A DNA stretch of 64,000 nucleotides, taken from positions 40,890 through 104,889 of the forward strand of contig NZ_NOXS01000020.1 in assembly GCF_002251735.1 (NCBI RefSeq), given 5' to 3'. The notes beneath the pieces were generated by a model, which saw nothing but the letters and a program-made list of their open reading frames with translations, had not been told where the DNA came from and searched no databases. Positions 10,101 through 20,400 of this stretch are shown here, piece by piece. Each line of letters opens with the position of its first letter. The first letter of the stretch is position 1. The DNA is from Elstera cyanobacteriorum (lineage in GTDB: Bacteria; Pseudomonadota; Alphaproteobacteria; Elsterales; Elsteraceae). A program made the translations under genes and the position numbers.

Positions 10101-13100
10101 GAGGGGTAACCGTCAACCCTGGCAAGGGTAAGCTCGCGCTGCCCTCGTCTTCCCAGGTCAGCATCGTTTGGAAAATCGGCGTATGGCTCAAGCTGCGCGG
10201 CGGGTTCACCTGCTCCACGATTGTATCGAAGGGCAGGGCTTGATGGTTCTGGGCGGCAAGAACCGTGGCGCGGGTTTGGCGCAGCAGGTCGAGCAGGGTT
10301 TTCGCGTCGGCACTATCGAAGCGTAGCGGGAGGGTATTGACGAAAAAGCCGATGACCCCCTCAAGTTCGACCTGAGAGCGGTTGGCGGTTGGCGCACCAA
10401 TCACCAGGGTTTCTTGACCGGACAATCGCGCAAGAACCGCTGCCCAAGCCGTCAAGAGGGTCATGAATAGGCTGGTTTCGGTGCGATGGGCGAGCGTCTT
10501 CAGGGCGGTGAGCGTTTCGGCCGGAACCTCGAACCGGATCAATCCCCCTTTAAAATCCTGCTTTACGGGGCGCGGGGCGTCGGTCGGAAGGGTCAGCAGC
10601 GGCGGCACATCGGCCAAACGGACGCGCCAGTAGGCGGCGTCGTCCGCCAGCGTCTCGGGCGTAAGATAGGTCTGTTGCCAGATCGTGACATCGGCGGGCT
10701 GAAGCGCCAGCGGCGGCAAGGGATCAGTTTGCCCGCTGGCAAAGGCCCGGTAAAGGTCGGCCAGTTCGCGGGCAAAAACACCCATCGACCAGCCGTCCGA
10801 AATGGCATGATGCAGGGTCAGCAGCAGCCAGTGGGCTTCGGCCCCCCGCGTCAACAGGAGCCCCCGTGCTAGCGGGGCGCTGGTTAGATCGAAGGGCCGG
10901 GCTGCGTCGGCGGCAAGCCGGTCTTGGCAGGCGGCCTCAGTCAATCCCTCGGCGGCGTCGCAGATCAGCGGGAAACCCAGGCCCGGCGGCAGGATATCTT
11001 GATAGGGTACCCCATCGATTTCGATGAACCGGGTCCGCAACGCCTCGTGGCGATCAGCAATCCGGTCGAGCGCGCGCGCGAGGGCCGGGCGGTTCAGCGG
11101 CCCCTCAATCGCAAGGGCTAGCGGCATGTTGTAGGCGGCCTTCCCGCCATCGAGCCGGGCGAGAAACCACAGCCGGGCTTGCGCCGCCGAGAGAGGAATC
11201 GGCCTATCGCGCGGGGCGGGCTGAATTGGCGGCAAGGCGGGGCGATGCGCGGCGGCAATGCGTTCGGCCAACACAGAGAGCCTGGGCGCTTCAAAAATAG
11301 CCGCTGGCGACAGGCTGATACTGAACTGCTGGCCGATTTCTGCTGCAAGCCGCACAGCGAGAAGGGAGTGACCGCCACTTTCGAAAAAATGATCTTGCCG
11401 CCCGATGGGGGTGCGGTTGAGCAGCTTTGCCCATAACGCGGCCAAATCGGTTTCGATCGGGCCTTCCGGGGGCACGAAGGGCGTGCCCTGCCGCGGCAGT
11501 ATCGCCGGGGCGGGCAAGGCAGACCGGTCGATCTTACCATTGGGGGTGAGCGGGAAGCGGTCTACTAGCACGAAGCCCGCCGGGACCATCGCCTCCGGCA
11601 ATTGCGCCGTTAAAGCCGCCGCCAGGGGGGCCGGATCAAAGGTCGGATCGGACGCCCGGAGATAGGCGATAAGCTGAAGCGCATCCGCCGCGCCGTGGGC
11701 GACGACGAGGCTTTCGGCAATACCGGGGTAGCCGTTCAGTGCCGCCTCGATCTCCCCGAGTTCAATGCGCTGCCCGCGAATCTTGACTTGCAAGTCGGCC
11801 CGGCCCAGGAACTCCAGCCCCGCTGGGGTGGCGCGCGCCAAATCTCCCGACCGGTAGAAGCGGCCTTGGGGCAGGGTTACGAAGCGCGCCGCCGTTAAAT
11901 CCTCCCGCCGCCAGTAACCGCGCGCCACCCCGGCCCCCCCAAGATAAAGCTCCCCGGCAACGCCCACGGGAACCGGTTGTCCGGCGCGATCAAGAATAAC
12001 CGCGCGCGTATTGGGAAGAGGTGCCCCGATGGGCAGGGTCGCGAGGGGTCCGAGATCCGTAGGGAGCGTGAAGCCGCAGCTATCAATCGTCGCTTCCGTT
12101 ACACCATAGGCATGGACGATGCGCACCTTTGGCCCGGTCAGGGCGCGCAGGCGGCGGGCGCTGGCGAGCGACCAGCGATCTGACCCACAGAAAACTGTAT
12201 CGAGAAAGCTTAAATCGCCGCCGTGCCGCTCCAGGTGCAGCATCACCATATCAAGCAGGGCCGGAACGAAATCGGCATAGGCCACGGCTTCGCGGCGCAT
12301 CAGCGCATAGAGGGCAGCCGGATCAAGCAGTTGGTCACGGTCGCAGAGAATGAGACTGCCGCCGCTGGTAAGTGCGCGCACCCAGTCGGCGGTAAACACG
12401 TCGAAGGCAAATCCTGCCATCTGGAGCCAGGGTTTTGCGGCAAACCCGTCGCGCTGCGACCACGCTGCGCTAATCGCGAGAAGCTGGCCATGTTCGACCA
12501 TCACCCCCTTTGGCGTGCCAGTCGAGCCGGAGGTGTAGAGCAGATAGGCGAGATTTTGGCGGTTCAGACCGCGCGCCACCCCATCGGGGTTATGCTCTGG
12601 CTCTGGCCCGTCTTCGACGGTTAAACGGGGAAGAGCGGTTTCGCCAAGGAGCGCAAGACTCTCTGGCGTCCCGATCAGGCAGGTCGGCGCACTGTCGGTG
12701 AGAAGGTAGCGCAACCGCGCGGGCGGGTAGGCAGGATCGAGCGGGACGAAAGCACCACCTGCTTTCAAAACCGCCAGAACGGCGGCGATCCGGAACGGCC
12801 CTGGCGGAAGGCAAAGCCCGACCCGCGCCTCGTCCTCCACGCCTGCGGCGATCAGCCGATGGGCAAGCCGATTGGCGGTACGGTTCAGCGTCGCATAGGT
12901 CCAGCGTTCATCGCACCATACCAGCGCTGGGGCGTCGGGTGTCTTGGCGGCCTGCTGCTCAAAAAGCTGATGAACGCCCCAAATCCCTTCGGGCAAAGGG
13001 GTAACCTGGCCCTCTCCCTCAGTCCAAGCGCGTGCAGCATCTGCCGTACTGAGGAGTGGGATTGCCCCCACACGCGCCTCGGGCTGGTCAATCAGGGCGC

Positions 13101-14448
13101 GCAGGCATTGGACAAAGGCCGCCTGAAAGCGCTGGATCGTGGCCGGATCGAAGAGGGCGGTCGCATATTCAAGCCCACCCGCAATCGTGCCGGTTGCCGT
13201 TTCAGCGAGTTCGAGGGTCAGATCATATTTGGCCACGGTCATCGGTGGCGGTAAAATCTCCGCTGTCAGCCCGGCGAGGCTTATGGCGGGCCGCTCGATG
13301 CTCTGCCAAGAAATCATCGTTTGAAACAGGGGGGGATAGGCCAAGCTGCGGGGGGGATTGATCCGTTCGATGACCTGTTCGAACGGCACCTCCTGATGGT
13401 CTTGCGCGTCGAGCAACACGTCGCGCGTTTGTTGTAAAACCTCCGTTAAGGTTGCTGTTTCGCTGATGGGAAGGCGCAAGGCGAGGGTATTGGCAAAGAG
13501 CCCGATCAGCCCCTCGACCTCTCGGCGGGTGCGGTTTGCCACGGGCATGCCAACGACAGGCCGGTCTTGGCCGGAAAACCGGTGCAGGACCAGTCCCCAT
13601 GCGGTCAGAAGGATTGAAAAGACCGTTCCACCAATGCGGCGACTAAGGGCCTTCAGGTCGGCGCAAAGGGCAGCGTCTAGGCTGAAGGGTTCCCAGGCCC
13701 CGGCAAAATTTTGCGTTGCCGGGCGGGGGCGGTCGGTTGCGAGATCGAGCTTGGCTGGGGCCTCTTTCAGCAGATTCTCCCAAAAGGCCATCTGCCGCTG
13801 AAAACGTGGTTCTTGCCGTTGATTGCGCTGCCACGCGGCAAAATCGGCGTAGCCAATCGGCAGGGCGGGCAAATCGGGTGCGACACCAGCAATCAGAGCC
13901 CCATAGGCCGTCCCCAGTTCCCGCACGAGAATAGCGGTCGACCAGCCATCGGTGGCGATGTGATGAAGGGTCAGGACCAAATGATGATCCTCAGGGCCAG
14001 TTCTAAAGAGCCGTGCCCGCAGCATCGGCCCTGCGGCAATATCGAAAGGTCTATCGACTTCGGCCCGCAGGGCGGCGGTTAGCTCCGTCCCGTCGGGTAG
14101 GTCGGTGATGGGTAGCGGAACCGGGTGGCCTGGCGGGGAAAGGCGTAAAATCGGTTGCCCGCTCTCCGAGGCGAACCGTGCCCGCAGCGGCTCGTGCCGG
14201 TCCACAATCATGCTAAGCGCGTGGGCGAGCATTGCCGGGTCGAGCCGCCCCGCCAGTTTAACAATCAGTGGCAGATGATAGGCGTCCCCACCCCCGTCTA
14301 ACTGCGCCAAAAACCAAAGCCGCTCCTGGGCAAACGACAGGGGCACCTCCTCGCCCACGCGCGGAAGCGGGCGCAAGCCCGTTCCTTTCTGGCGGGCCAG
14401 AAAATCGGCAGGGGTCATCTGAGCGGTGGTTTTGGGGGGGAGCGACAT
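4159..14448 (-). CDS. Trimodular NRPS: C-A-PCP, C-A-PCP, Cy-A(Cys)-PCP-Ox (thiazole forming)
   Basis: 3429 aa. Module 1: C (HHIATDG near 164), A (TSGSTGTPKG near 636; pocket D-V-A-D-F-G-A-I-D, acidic and Arg-like), PCP (GGHS near 1025). Module 2: C (HHAISDG near 1214), A (TSGSTGIPKG near 1687; pocket D-V-Q-F-I-A-Q-V-A, proline-like), PCP (GGHS near 2071). Module 3: the condensation position holds a heterocyclisation domain, recognised by FPLTDIQEAYWVGR and by DALIVD (DxxxxD) near 2269 in place of HHxxxDG. It is followed by A (TSGSTGVPKG near 2743; pocket D-L-F-N-M-S-L-I-W, near the Cys code DLYNLSLIWK) and PCP (GATS near 3130). Residues about 3180-3420 form a SagB/nitroreductase-type flavin oxidase (SAGGLYP near 3268) that would oxidise thiazoline to thiazole. 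It starts 17 nt after the first synthetase and overlaps the next gene by 4 nt. Specificities are read by eye. Confidence 0.95.
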   Translation of the reverse strand: MSLPPKTTAQMTPADFLARQKGTGLRPLPRVGEEVPLSFAQERLWFLAQLDGGGDAYHLPLIVKLAGRLDPAMLAHALSMIVDRHEPLRARFASESGQPILRLSPPGHPVPLPITDLPDGTELTAALRAEVDRPFDIAAGPMLRARLFRTGPEDHHLVLTLHHIATDGWSTAILVRELGTAYGALIAGVAPDLPALPIGYADFAAWQRNQRQEPRFQRQMAFWENLLKEAPAKLDLATDRPRPATQNFAGAWEPFSLDAALCADLKALSRRIGGTVFSILLTAWGLVLHRFSGQDRPVVGMPVANRTRREVEGLIGLFANTLALRLPISETATLTEVLQQTRDVLLDAQDHQEVPFEQVIERINPPRSLAYPPLFQTMISWQSIERPAISLAGLTAEILPPPMTVAKYDLTLELAETATGTIAGGLEYATALFDPATIQRFQAAFVQCLRALIDQPEARVGAIPLLSTADAARAWTEGEGQVTPLPEGIWGVHQLFEQQAAKTPDAPALVWCDERWTYATLNRTANRLAHRLIAAGVEDEARVGLCLPPGPFRIAAVLAVLKAGGAFVPLDPAYPPARLRYLLTDSAPTCLIGTPESLALLGETALPRLTVEDGPEPEHNPDGVARGLNRQNLAYLLYTSGSTGTPKGVMVEHGQLLAISAAWSQRDGFAAKPWLQMAGFAFDVFTADWVRALTSGGSLILCDRDQLLDPAALYALMRREAVAYADFVPALLDMVMLHLERHGGDLSFLDTVFCGSDRWSLASARRLRALTGPKVRIVHAYGVTEATIDSCGFTLPTDLGPLATLPIGAPLPNTRAVILDRAGQPVPVGVAGELYLGGAGVARGYWRREDLTAARFVTLPQGRFYRSGDLARATPAGLEFLGRADLQVKIRGQRIELGEIEAALNGYPGIAESLVVAHGAADALQLIAYLRASDPTFDPAPLAAALTAQLPEAMVPAGFVLVDRFPLTPNGKIDRSALPAPAILPRQGTPFVPPEGPIETDLAALWAKLLNRTPIGRQDHFFESGGHSLLAVRLAAEIGQQFSISLSPAAIFEAPRLSVLAERIAAAHRPALPPIQPAPRDRPIPLSAAQARLWFLARLDGGKAAYNMPLALAIEGPLNRPALARALDRIADRHEALRTRFIEIDGVPYQDILPPGLGFPLICDAAEGLTEAACQDRLAADAARPFDLTSAPLARGLLLTRGAEAHWLLLTLHHAISDGWSMGVFARELADLYRAFASGQTDPLPPLALQPADVTIWQQTYLTPETLADDAAYWRVRLADVPPLLTLPTDAPRPVKQDFKGGLIRFEVPAETLTALKTLAHRTETSLFMTLLTAWAAVLARLSGQETLVIGAPTANRSQVELEGVIGFFVNTLPLRFDSADAKTLLDLLRQTRATVLAAQNHQALPFDTIVEQVNPPRSLSHTPIFQTMLTWEDEGSASLPLPGLTVTPLALPHHSAKFDVLLTLREEGGRLVGGLEFATALFEAATAQRFERYFQRALRCLAENPETSLAALDLVDTRDRSQILTGWNPPTLERPFVPITTRLTARAAATPAAPALRFLGEDMSYGRLEAEANRLAHRLIAANLPPGAPIGLCLPRGFSMVVAVLAVLKAGVACLPLDPDYPAARLAVMVGEAQPPLIVTETALAERLPPAVPRLCLDALPPAAIPESAPAVNIAPEGMAYLLYTSGSTGIPKGVAQSHRLLSHLVDWQAAQTTPTPRRVLQFASLNFDVAFQEIFTTLCTGATLVLLPNETRRDLAALGPFIIAERIERAFLPFAVLSQMAALGFETAAASGVACEVITAGEAVQVSGAVRTFLRALGGRYFYNQYGPTETHVATQHRLDLAEADAWPVHPPIGRPVDFAQAYLLTETLTPVPVGAVGEIYIGGAGVALGYYGQPALTAERFIVNPFGPGQVYRSGDLGRYRADGTIEFLGRSDQQVKWRGFRIETGEIEVALRALPGVADAAVMLRDAGDGVRQLVAYLVGPTDPAPLRPALAAQLPEYMLPSHWVALSQLPLTPNGKLDRRALPAPQAPTAGTFRAPETPEEQALAPIWATILKHPRVGRDDNFFDLGGHSLLATRLIHAINQTLKTHLSLSALFENPTVAQLATKLATASARADEAAALPVITPAPADRFAPFPLTDIQEAYWVGRADGLALGGVSAHAYDEIRLTNFNPARFETALQRLIERHDGLKTIFRSDGTQQVLATLPPYRLPVDDFRALDSAAAEMALRETRARMSHQMLDAARWPLFEFRVSLLPSGYAHLHISLDALIVDAASTQILAHELVHFYTQPDKPLPPLGLTFRDYVLAERGLRDGAAYRRALRYWQDRLAHLPPAPDLPLARAPEAITAPTFTRRDRQIPAATWSALKDQAKRQGVTASVLLLTAYAQVLALWSRSPRFTLTLPLFNRLPLHPDVSGIMGDFTSIVLLEVDYRSDQSFHSNARALQAQLWRDMDHAAVSGVRVVRELARVRGEQQTALPIVFNSTLIEMGPGGADISLTDALGAEPVHTITQTPQVWIDHTILEINGVLEFNWDSIDALFPDGLTEAMFAAYCRLLDQLAAPEAWEKTAVGLLPSLATLPPLPPPTEPDRDLLHRLFDRNADRMPEAPAILLETGAITYGGLQNRARHLGALLQQAGAQPGTLVAILMQPGWEQTLAALGILYSGAAYLPLDTDLPEERLRYILSQTDCRIVLHQSWSSARDKISDPTLSCIAVDRLNPDGSVVLVPFTHRETDLAYVIFTSGSTGVPKGVMIDHAGAVSTLLDINARFSITAADRVLAVSAISFDLSVFDIFGTLAAGGAIVPLSPASARDPARWLELVDLQQVTVWNSAPALASLLAEYAEGVGTLALRGLRVVMMSGDWIPVTLPDRLRALAPHAALYSLGGATEASIWSILYPIDQVDPAWRSIPYGRALTHQRFYVLDDCLHQRPDWVPGELFIAGAGLARGYWRDDAQSAARFFPHPHTGERLYRTGDLGLRRPDGVIEFLGRIDTQVKVQGYRIELGEIESTLERHPAVKAAVARIWGEAQAEKRLAAYVVLHRPVEMDALLAHLRQSLPAYMVPSSLTVLDTLPLSPNGKIDRKQLPSPKATAAEAESRPLTPVETGILALIAGVLKLVSVAPTDNLLTLGATSIDIVRIVNALATQTGFRPPLAALMAKPTVLELLRLFREANPPPPPARTATEALALLDDPADRAAFKDKALGLRRFDGGAETVDLPPPPLDRYVAYRSVRAFKPTPIPHDALARLLGCLARNPVADAPKHHYASAGGLYPVQTYLYAKPDRVAGLPGGAYYYDPARHRLIPTSRDKYLPANAYDFFVNRPVFEESGFALFFIAERAAIEPLYGEKTLDFCHIEAGSMTQLLTMVAADLGIGLCGMGSVAPDALGALFDLGPTHQPIYAMVGGLRTDAPPPTPLTSPSADADLEEIEL

Positions 14449-14465
14449 GCGAATCCTCGAAAAAC

Positions 14466-17400
14466 TTAGACCGCGCCTGAAAAATCAGCGCTAGCAAACA
14501 GGAAGGCGGTGAGGTCGCCCACCGTTGGATGGTCGAACAAATCCCGTAGCCTGAGATCGACGCCGAGCAAGTCGCGTAGGCGCGTGAGAATGCGGGTTGC
14601 CAGCAGGGAGTGACCGCCGAGGTCGAAGAAAGAATCGGTCAACCCAACCGCTTCCACGCTTAAGACTTCAGCCCAAATTGCTGCGATAGCCTGCTCGATG
14701 GGGGTCTCCGGCGGCACGTAGGTTGCGCGCGGTATCATTAGTTCCGCGTCGGGCATGGGGAGCGCTGCCCGATCGATTTTGCCGTTCGGGGTGAGCGGGA
14801 GCGCCGGAAGGTGCTGAATCAGGTTTGGCCGCATGTAGGGCGGCAGCGTTTCTGCGAGAAAGCTTTGGATCGCTTGAACGGACACCGGTTCCGGGGCGGC
14901 AAGGGTTGCAACCAGGCGCGGTTCCCCCGAGGGATCGGGCAGCAGGCGAACGGCGGCGCCGCGTACTCCCGGAAACGCCGCGAGACGCGCTTCGATTTCT
15001 CCTAGCTCTAGCCGGAACCCTCGCAGTTTCACCTGAAGATCTTGGCGCCCAAGAAACTCCCAAGCCCCTTCTGGGCGTATCCGGCCAAGGTCGCCGGTCA
15101 GGTACAGGCGTTCTGTTGGGAACAGAGGATCCGGGCGAAATCGCTCCTTTGTCAGGTCGGGGCGATTGAGGTAGCCGCGCGCGACCCCGAGACCGCCGAT
15201 GGCAATTTCACCCACGGCCCCTGGCGGAACCGGGTTTCCGGCCGGATCGAGCAGATAGGCGCGCGTCCCCGTGATGGGCAGGCCAATCGGTACCGGCGCT
15301 TCTTCAGCCTCGCAGCGATAGCAGAATGACCAGATGGTCGTTTCGGTCGGCCCATATAGATTGAAGAGCTGCGCGCGGGGCAAACGTGTGCGCGCAAGGC
15401 CAATCAGGGCCGGCGGCATCGCTTCGCCCCCGCAGAGCAGGGCCCGAAGGCTTTGGCAGGCCTGCACATCTGGCGCTTCCAGTAAGAGCCGCAGCGCCGT
15501 GGGCACCATTTGAGCGACAGTGACGTGCTGGCTTTGGATCAGACTCGGAAGAATGCCAGGGGCACTATAGTCGGGTGGGGCGACGATCACGGTGGCGCCA
15601 ACCAGCAGGGGTGCCATAATCTCCAAAACCGAAATATCGAAGCTTGTCGAGGTAACGGCTAGGCACCGATCACTAGGGTGAATTTCGAAGTGCTGGATGG
15701 CCCAATCGAGTAAGGCAAGCACGCCGCGTTGCGGAACCATCACCCCTTTAGGCAGCCCGGTAGAGCCGGACGTATAAATGACATAGGCCAAGTTTTCGGG
15801 CGCCGAGGGGCGGGCGGGCAGCGGTGCGCTGGGCTGCCCCTCGGCTTCGGGGTCGTCAAGCCAGAGGATCGGTAACGGTACCCCGGCTTCGCGTATCGCT
15901 GCCGTCACCACGGCTGCCGCCGGTCGATGGCTCAGGACGACCACGGGGGCCGAATCGCGGAGACAATGGGCGAGCCGGGCGGCGGGATACTCGGGGTCAA
16001 GCGGCACATATGCACCGCCCGCCTTCCAGACGGCAAGGATTGCGACGATCATGTCGCCCCCGCGCTGAAAGCTGAGGGCAACCCGTTGATCGGGGCCAAC
16101 ACCGAGGCCGATCAGGCGCTGGGCCAGCCGGTCGGCTTTGGCGTGCAAGGCCATGTAGGTCAAACTGCCGTCCGGCGCCACAACGGCTTGCCGCGCGGCC
16201 ATCGTTCGCGATACTGCGGTTAAGCGGTCGGCAAGCGTATCACCGGACTCGGTTGCAAGGGGTTCCCGACGCAACGCCCCCCACAGATTGGAGGGGAAGC
16301 AGTCGAGCGAAGCGATGGGCCGCTCCGGCTCGGCCAAGAGTGCGCTGCTAAGGGCATTGAGCGCCGCCACGGCCATATCGGCGAAAAGCCCCGGCGCGAT
16401 CGGGGCGCGGAGATGGGTGGTAAGGCGCATATCGTCGCCGAAATCATCGACGGCCAGCATCAGCGGATAATGCGACCGCTCCTCCCCACCAAGGTCGGTT
16501 AGGCCCGGCAGGGCGAGTACCGTGTCGTCGGCCATGCGGCGGGCGTGCCGATAGTTCAGCAGCGCTGCATAGAGTGGTGCCGGCGATGGAATACCGCTCA
16601 TCTGCTGCGCAATGACCGGCGCAGTATGTTCAACCCGCAAGAGGGCCGAGAGGCGCCGATGGGCCTCCGCCGCCGCGTCAGCGCAGGTGCCTGTCCGCGT
16701 CTCTAGGCGTAACGGCAGCGTGTTGATGAACGGCCCGAGGCTATAATCACTCCCCACTTCGCCGCCCAACCGTCCAAAAAGGACCGTTCCAAAGACCGTC
16801 GGTGCTGTCGGGCCACAGCACCGGGCGAGTGCGCTGGCAAAGGCGCAATGGACGAGGCTTGCAACGGTAAGCCGATGGGCCTGTGCAGCAGCCCGCAGGC
16901 GGGCGGTCGCCGAGCCTCCCAGCCAACGCCGATCCACCTGCACGCGACTGCCATCGCCATGATGATCGTGTAAGCCGAAGGGGGCGGCGGTTTCGGTGAC
17001 ATCTGCCAGCAAGGTCTTGAAAAAGGCCCGGGCTTCGGGTGTATCGGCGTTTCGACCCGCGCGGAAAACGAAATTGCGGAAAGGGATCGGCGGCGGTAGC
17101 ACCGCAGATTGCCCGGATGCCAGCGCCGCGATCTCGGCCTTGAGTTGTTTTAGCGACGTATTATCGTCTATCGCATGGTGGAAAGTTTTCAGAACCAGCC
17201 AGCGGTCCCCTCCTTCCGAGGCGCAGAATAGCCTTACGAGCGGCGGACGGCGTAAATCGAACTGCAGACTTGGCGGGTTCACCGCTGCAATCAGCGCGGC
17301 AACGGGGTCATCGCTTGGGGGTAAGGCGACATCCGTAATCGGTAAGTCAGCGGTGCGGTAAACGATTTGAACGGGCTGGCTTATGCCTTCCCAGTATAGG

Positions 17401-20400
17401 CCGGTGCGCAGAATATCGTGGCGGGCAATCGCGGCTTGGAACCCCTGGCAATAGGCATCCAGTGCCGCCCGACTGTCGAACCGCATCACCGTCCACAGTA
17501 AATACGGGTCGCTGCCGGGGGTCAGCAGATGATGGTAGAGAATACCTTCCTGAAATGGGGTAAGTGGGTAGATATCCTGAATAGCAGAGAGCCCCCCGAG
17601 CGTTTGACCTACAATCCGATCCAAGTCGGCCTGTGGCAGCGTCACGAGCGGTAAAATCTCCGGCGTCAGGCGTGCGGTGTCGGGGGTCAGAAGGTTTGGC
17701 GGTACCGTCTCGACGGGATGAACCGTCTCAAGAAGTGTTGCTAATCGGGCAGGCGTCGCATGACTAAAAAGCCGCCGCACGTCCAACTGTAAACCGGCCT
17801 GACGCAGTTTTGCGGCTACCCGCATGGCTAGGAGAGAATGCCCCCCGAGGGCGAAGAAATCATCATGCCGCCCAATGGGCGCGCGCCCGAGAACCTCGGC
17901 CCAAATAGCCGTAATCTGGCGCTCGATCTCGGTCGCAGGCGGGGCGTAGGCTGTATCTGACGTGGTCAGTTCCGGGGCAGGCAAGGCATGTCGGTCTAGT
18001 TTGCCGTTAGCCGTCAGCGGAAAGATTGCTAGGGTCACAAAGGCCGCCGGGATCATATAATCCGGCAGGCTTTCAGCCAGTGCGGCCCGCAGATCAGCGG
18101 ACGCGAGCGGGGCGGGTGACTTGCAATAGGCCACGAGTTGCGCGTCGCCATAGGGATCAGGGCGCGCTATGACCAGCGCATCGTGAACGCCGGGATACTG
18201 CTTAAGCCTCGCCTCGATTTCGCCAAGTTCGATGCGGAAGCCGCGAATTTTGACCTGAAAATCGTTCCGTCCCAGATAGTCAATTGACCCGTCGGGGTTC
18301 CGGCGGGCCAGATCGCCCGACCGGTAGAGTCGATCCCCTGGAACAAAGGGGCTGGGTAGAAAGCGTTCGGCGGTCAACTGGGATCGGTTCAGATAGCCGC
18401 GGGCCACCCCAGCACCGCCGATATAGAGTTCGCCCGGCGCGCCAATTGGGGCGGGGTGCCCGGCCTGATCGAGTACGTAAAGCCGTAGATCGGGAATTTT
18501 ATTTCCGATGGGACTGCCGTTTATCGGCGGGCTCTGGCAATCTTCCGGCACAAGAGGCCGGTAGGTGACATGCACCGTTGTCTCGGTGATCCCGTACATA
18601 TTGACGAGTTGAACGGCCTGATTGCGGGCGTCGGCATACCAAGGCTGGAGGCGGGTTACGTCGAGCGCTTCGCCACCAAAAATGACCGTTCGTAACCGGT
18701 GCGGTGTTGGGCTTGCCGCTTGCGCTGCCATCAGGGCTAAAAAGGCGCTTGGTGTTTGGTTCAGCACCGTGACGCCCGCGCGGCAGAGACACTCATAAAA
18801 AATCTCTGGAACCTGGGCGGTCGCCTTCGGAACAATCTCCAGCCGCCCGCCATACAGCAGCGCCCCCCAGACTTCCCAAACTGAGAAATCGAAAGCGATT
18901 GAGTGGAACAGGCTCCATACATCGGTTGACGAAAACCCAAACCAGGGGGCCGTCGCATCAAATAGCCGTGTCGCTTGTCGATGTTCGACCAGAACGCCTT
19001 TCGGTTGGCCGGTAGAGCCTGAGGTGTAAATGATATAGGCGAGCGTTTCGGCTAAAATCACCGGCAGAGTTTCAGCCGTCTCCGACGTAGCAGCGGTAAC
19101 TAGTTCTGGGGTGTCTAGCCCGACAAGTGCAACCGGTTCGCGCAGGGTCGCCTGGGCTGCGGTCACCACGTCCCGTGTTTCAGCATGGGTTAGCAGGGCG
19201 CGGGGTTTGGCATCGTCGAGAATAAAGGCCAAGCGTTCAACCGGGCTGGCCGGGTCGAGCGGCAAATAGGCCCCGCCCGCTTTTAAGATGCCTAGGACGC
19301 CGACGATGAGGTCGAAAGAACGCTCTAAGCAAAGGGCAACCACAATCTCCGGACCGACGCCAAGCTTACGCAAGCGATGCGCGAGTGCGGTGGATTGAGC
19401 TTCGAGCTGACGATAGGTCAGCGATTGCCCGTCTAGGCTGAGGGCAATCGCGTCGGGCGTGCGCGCAGCCTGATCGGCGAACCGGACCGGCAGGGGGCGC
19501 GGATCATGGGGGGGCGCGACGGTTTCATTCCATGCCGAGAGGCTGAGCGCCCGTTCCGCCCGCGCGGCGACGGGCAATTGCGCCAGCGCTTTCAGCGGAT
19601 CATCCAGGCAGGCTTCCAGAAGATCGGCATAGGCCGTGCGCACCCGGTCAATCGTTTCCGGCAAAAACAGGTCGGCGGCATAGGTCCATAGCAGGGTCAA
19701 GGTACGGGCTTCAGCCTGCCCGCGCGGAAGAATAACGACCTCAAGGTCAAACTTCGCACTGTCATTGCTATAGGCTTCAAACAGCGACAGCGAGAAATCG
19801 GCTTGCTCCAGCGGCGGTAAGGCGGAGTTATGAAAACTGAACCCCACTTGGAAAATCGGATTACGCGCGGTCGTCCGTTGCGGCTGAAGCGCCCGCACTA
19901 AACGTTCGAACGGCAGGCTTTGATGGTCATAGGCTTCGGCCACCGTTGCATGCACTCGATGAACCAAATCAATAAAACTAAGATCGCCCGAAAGGTTGGC
20001 GCGGAGCACAATGCTGTTGACGAACATTCCCAGCATCCCCTCAGCCTCCTGATGGGGACGATTGGCCGCTGCGGAGCCGGTGACGAAATCCTCCATTCCC
20101 GTGTAGCGGCTTAGGAGAAGCTGGAAGGCTGCGAGCAAAACCGTATAGGGCGTTACGTGCTGATTGCGGCAGAAGGCTTCGATGCGGGCAAAGAGCGCCG
20201 CCGGGATTTCGTGGCGGATTTGCCGCCCCCGGAAGCTCATCTGCTGCGGGCGCGGAAAATCTTGCGGCAGCTCTAGAACCTGGGGGGCGCCAGCGAGTTT
20301 ATGAGTCCAATAGGTTAAATCCTCGGCGAATCGCGCCTCGGCCTCGGCACTGGTTTGCCAAGCAACATAGTTGCGGTACTGCGCCGGGAGCGGCGGTAAG

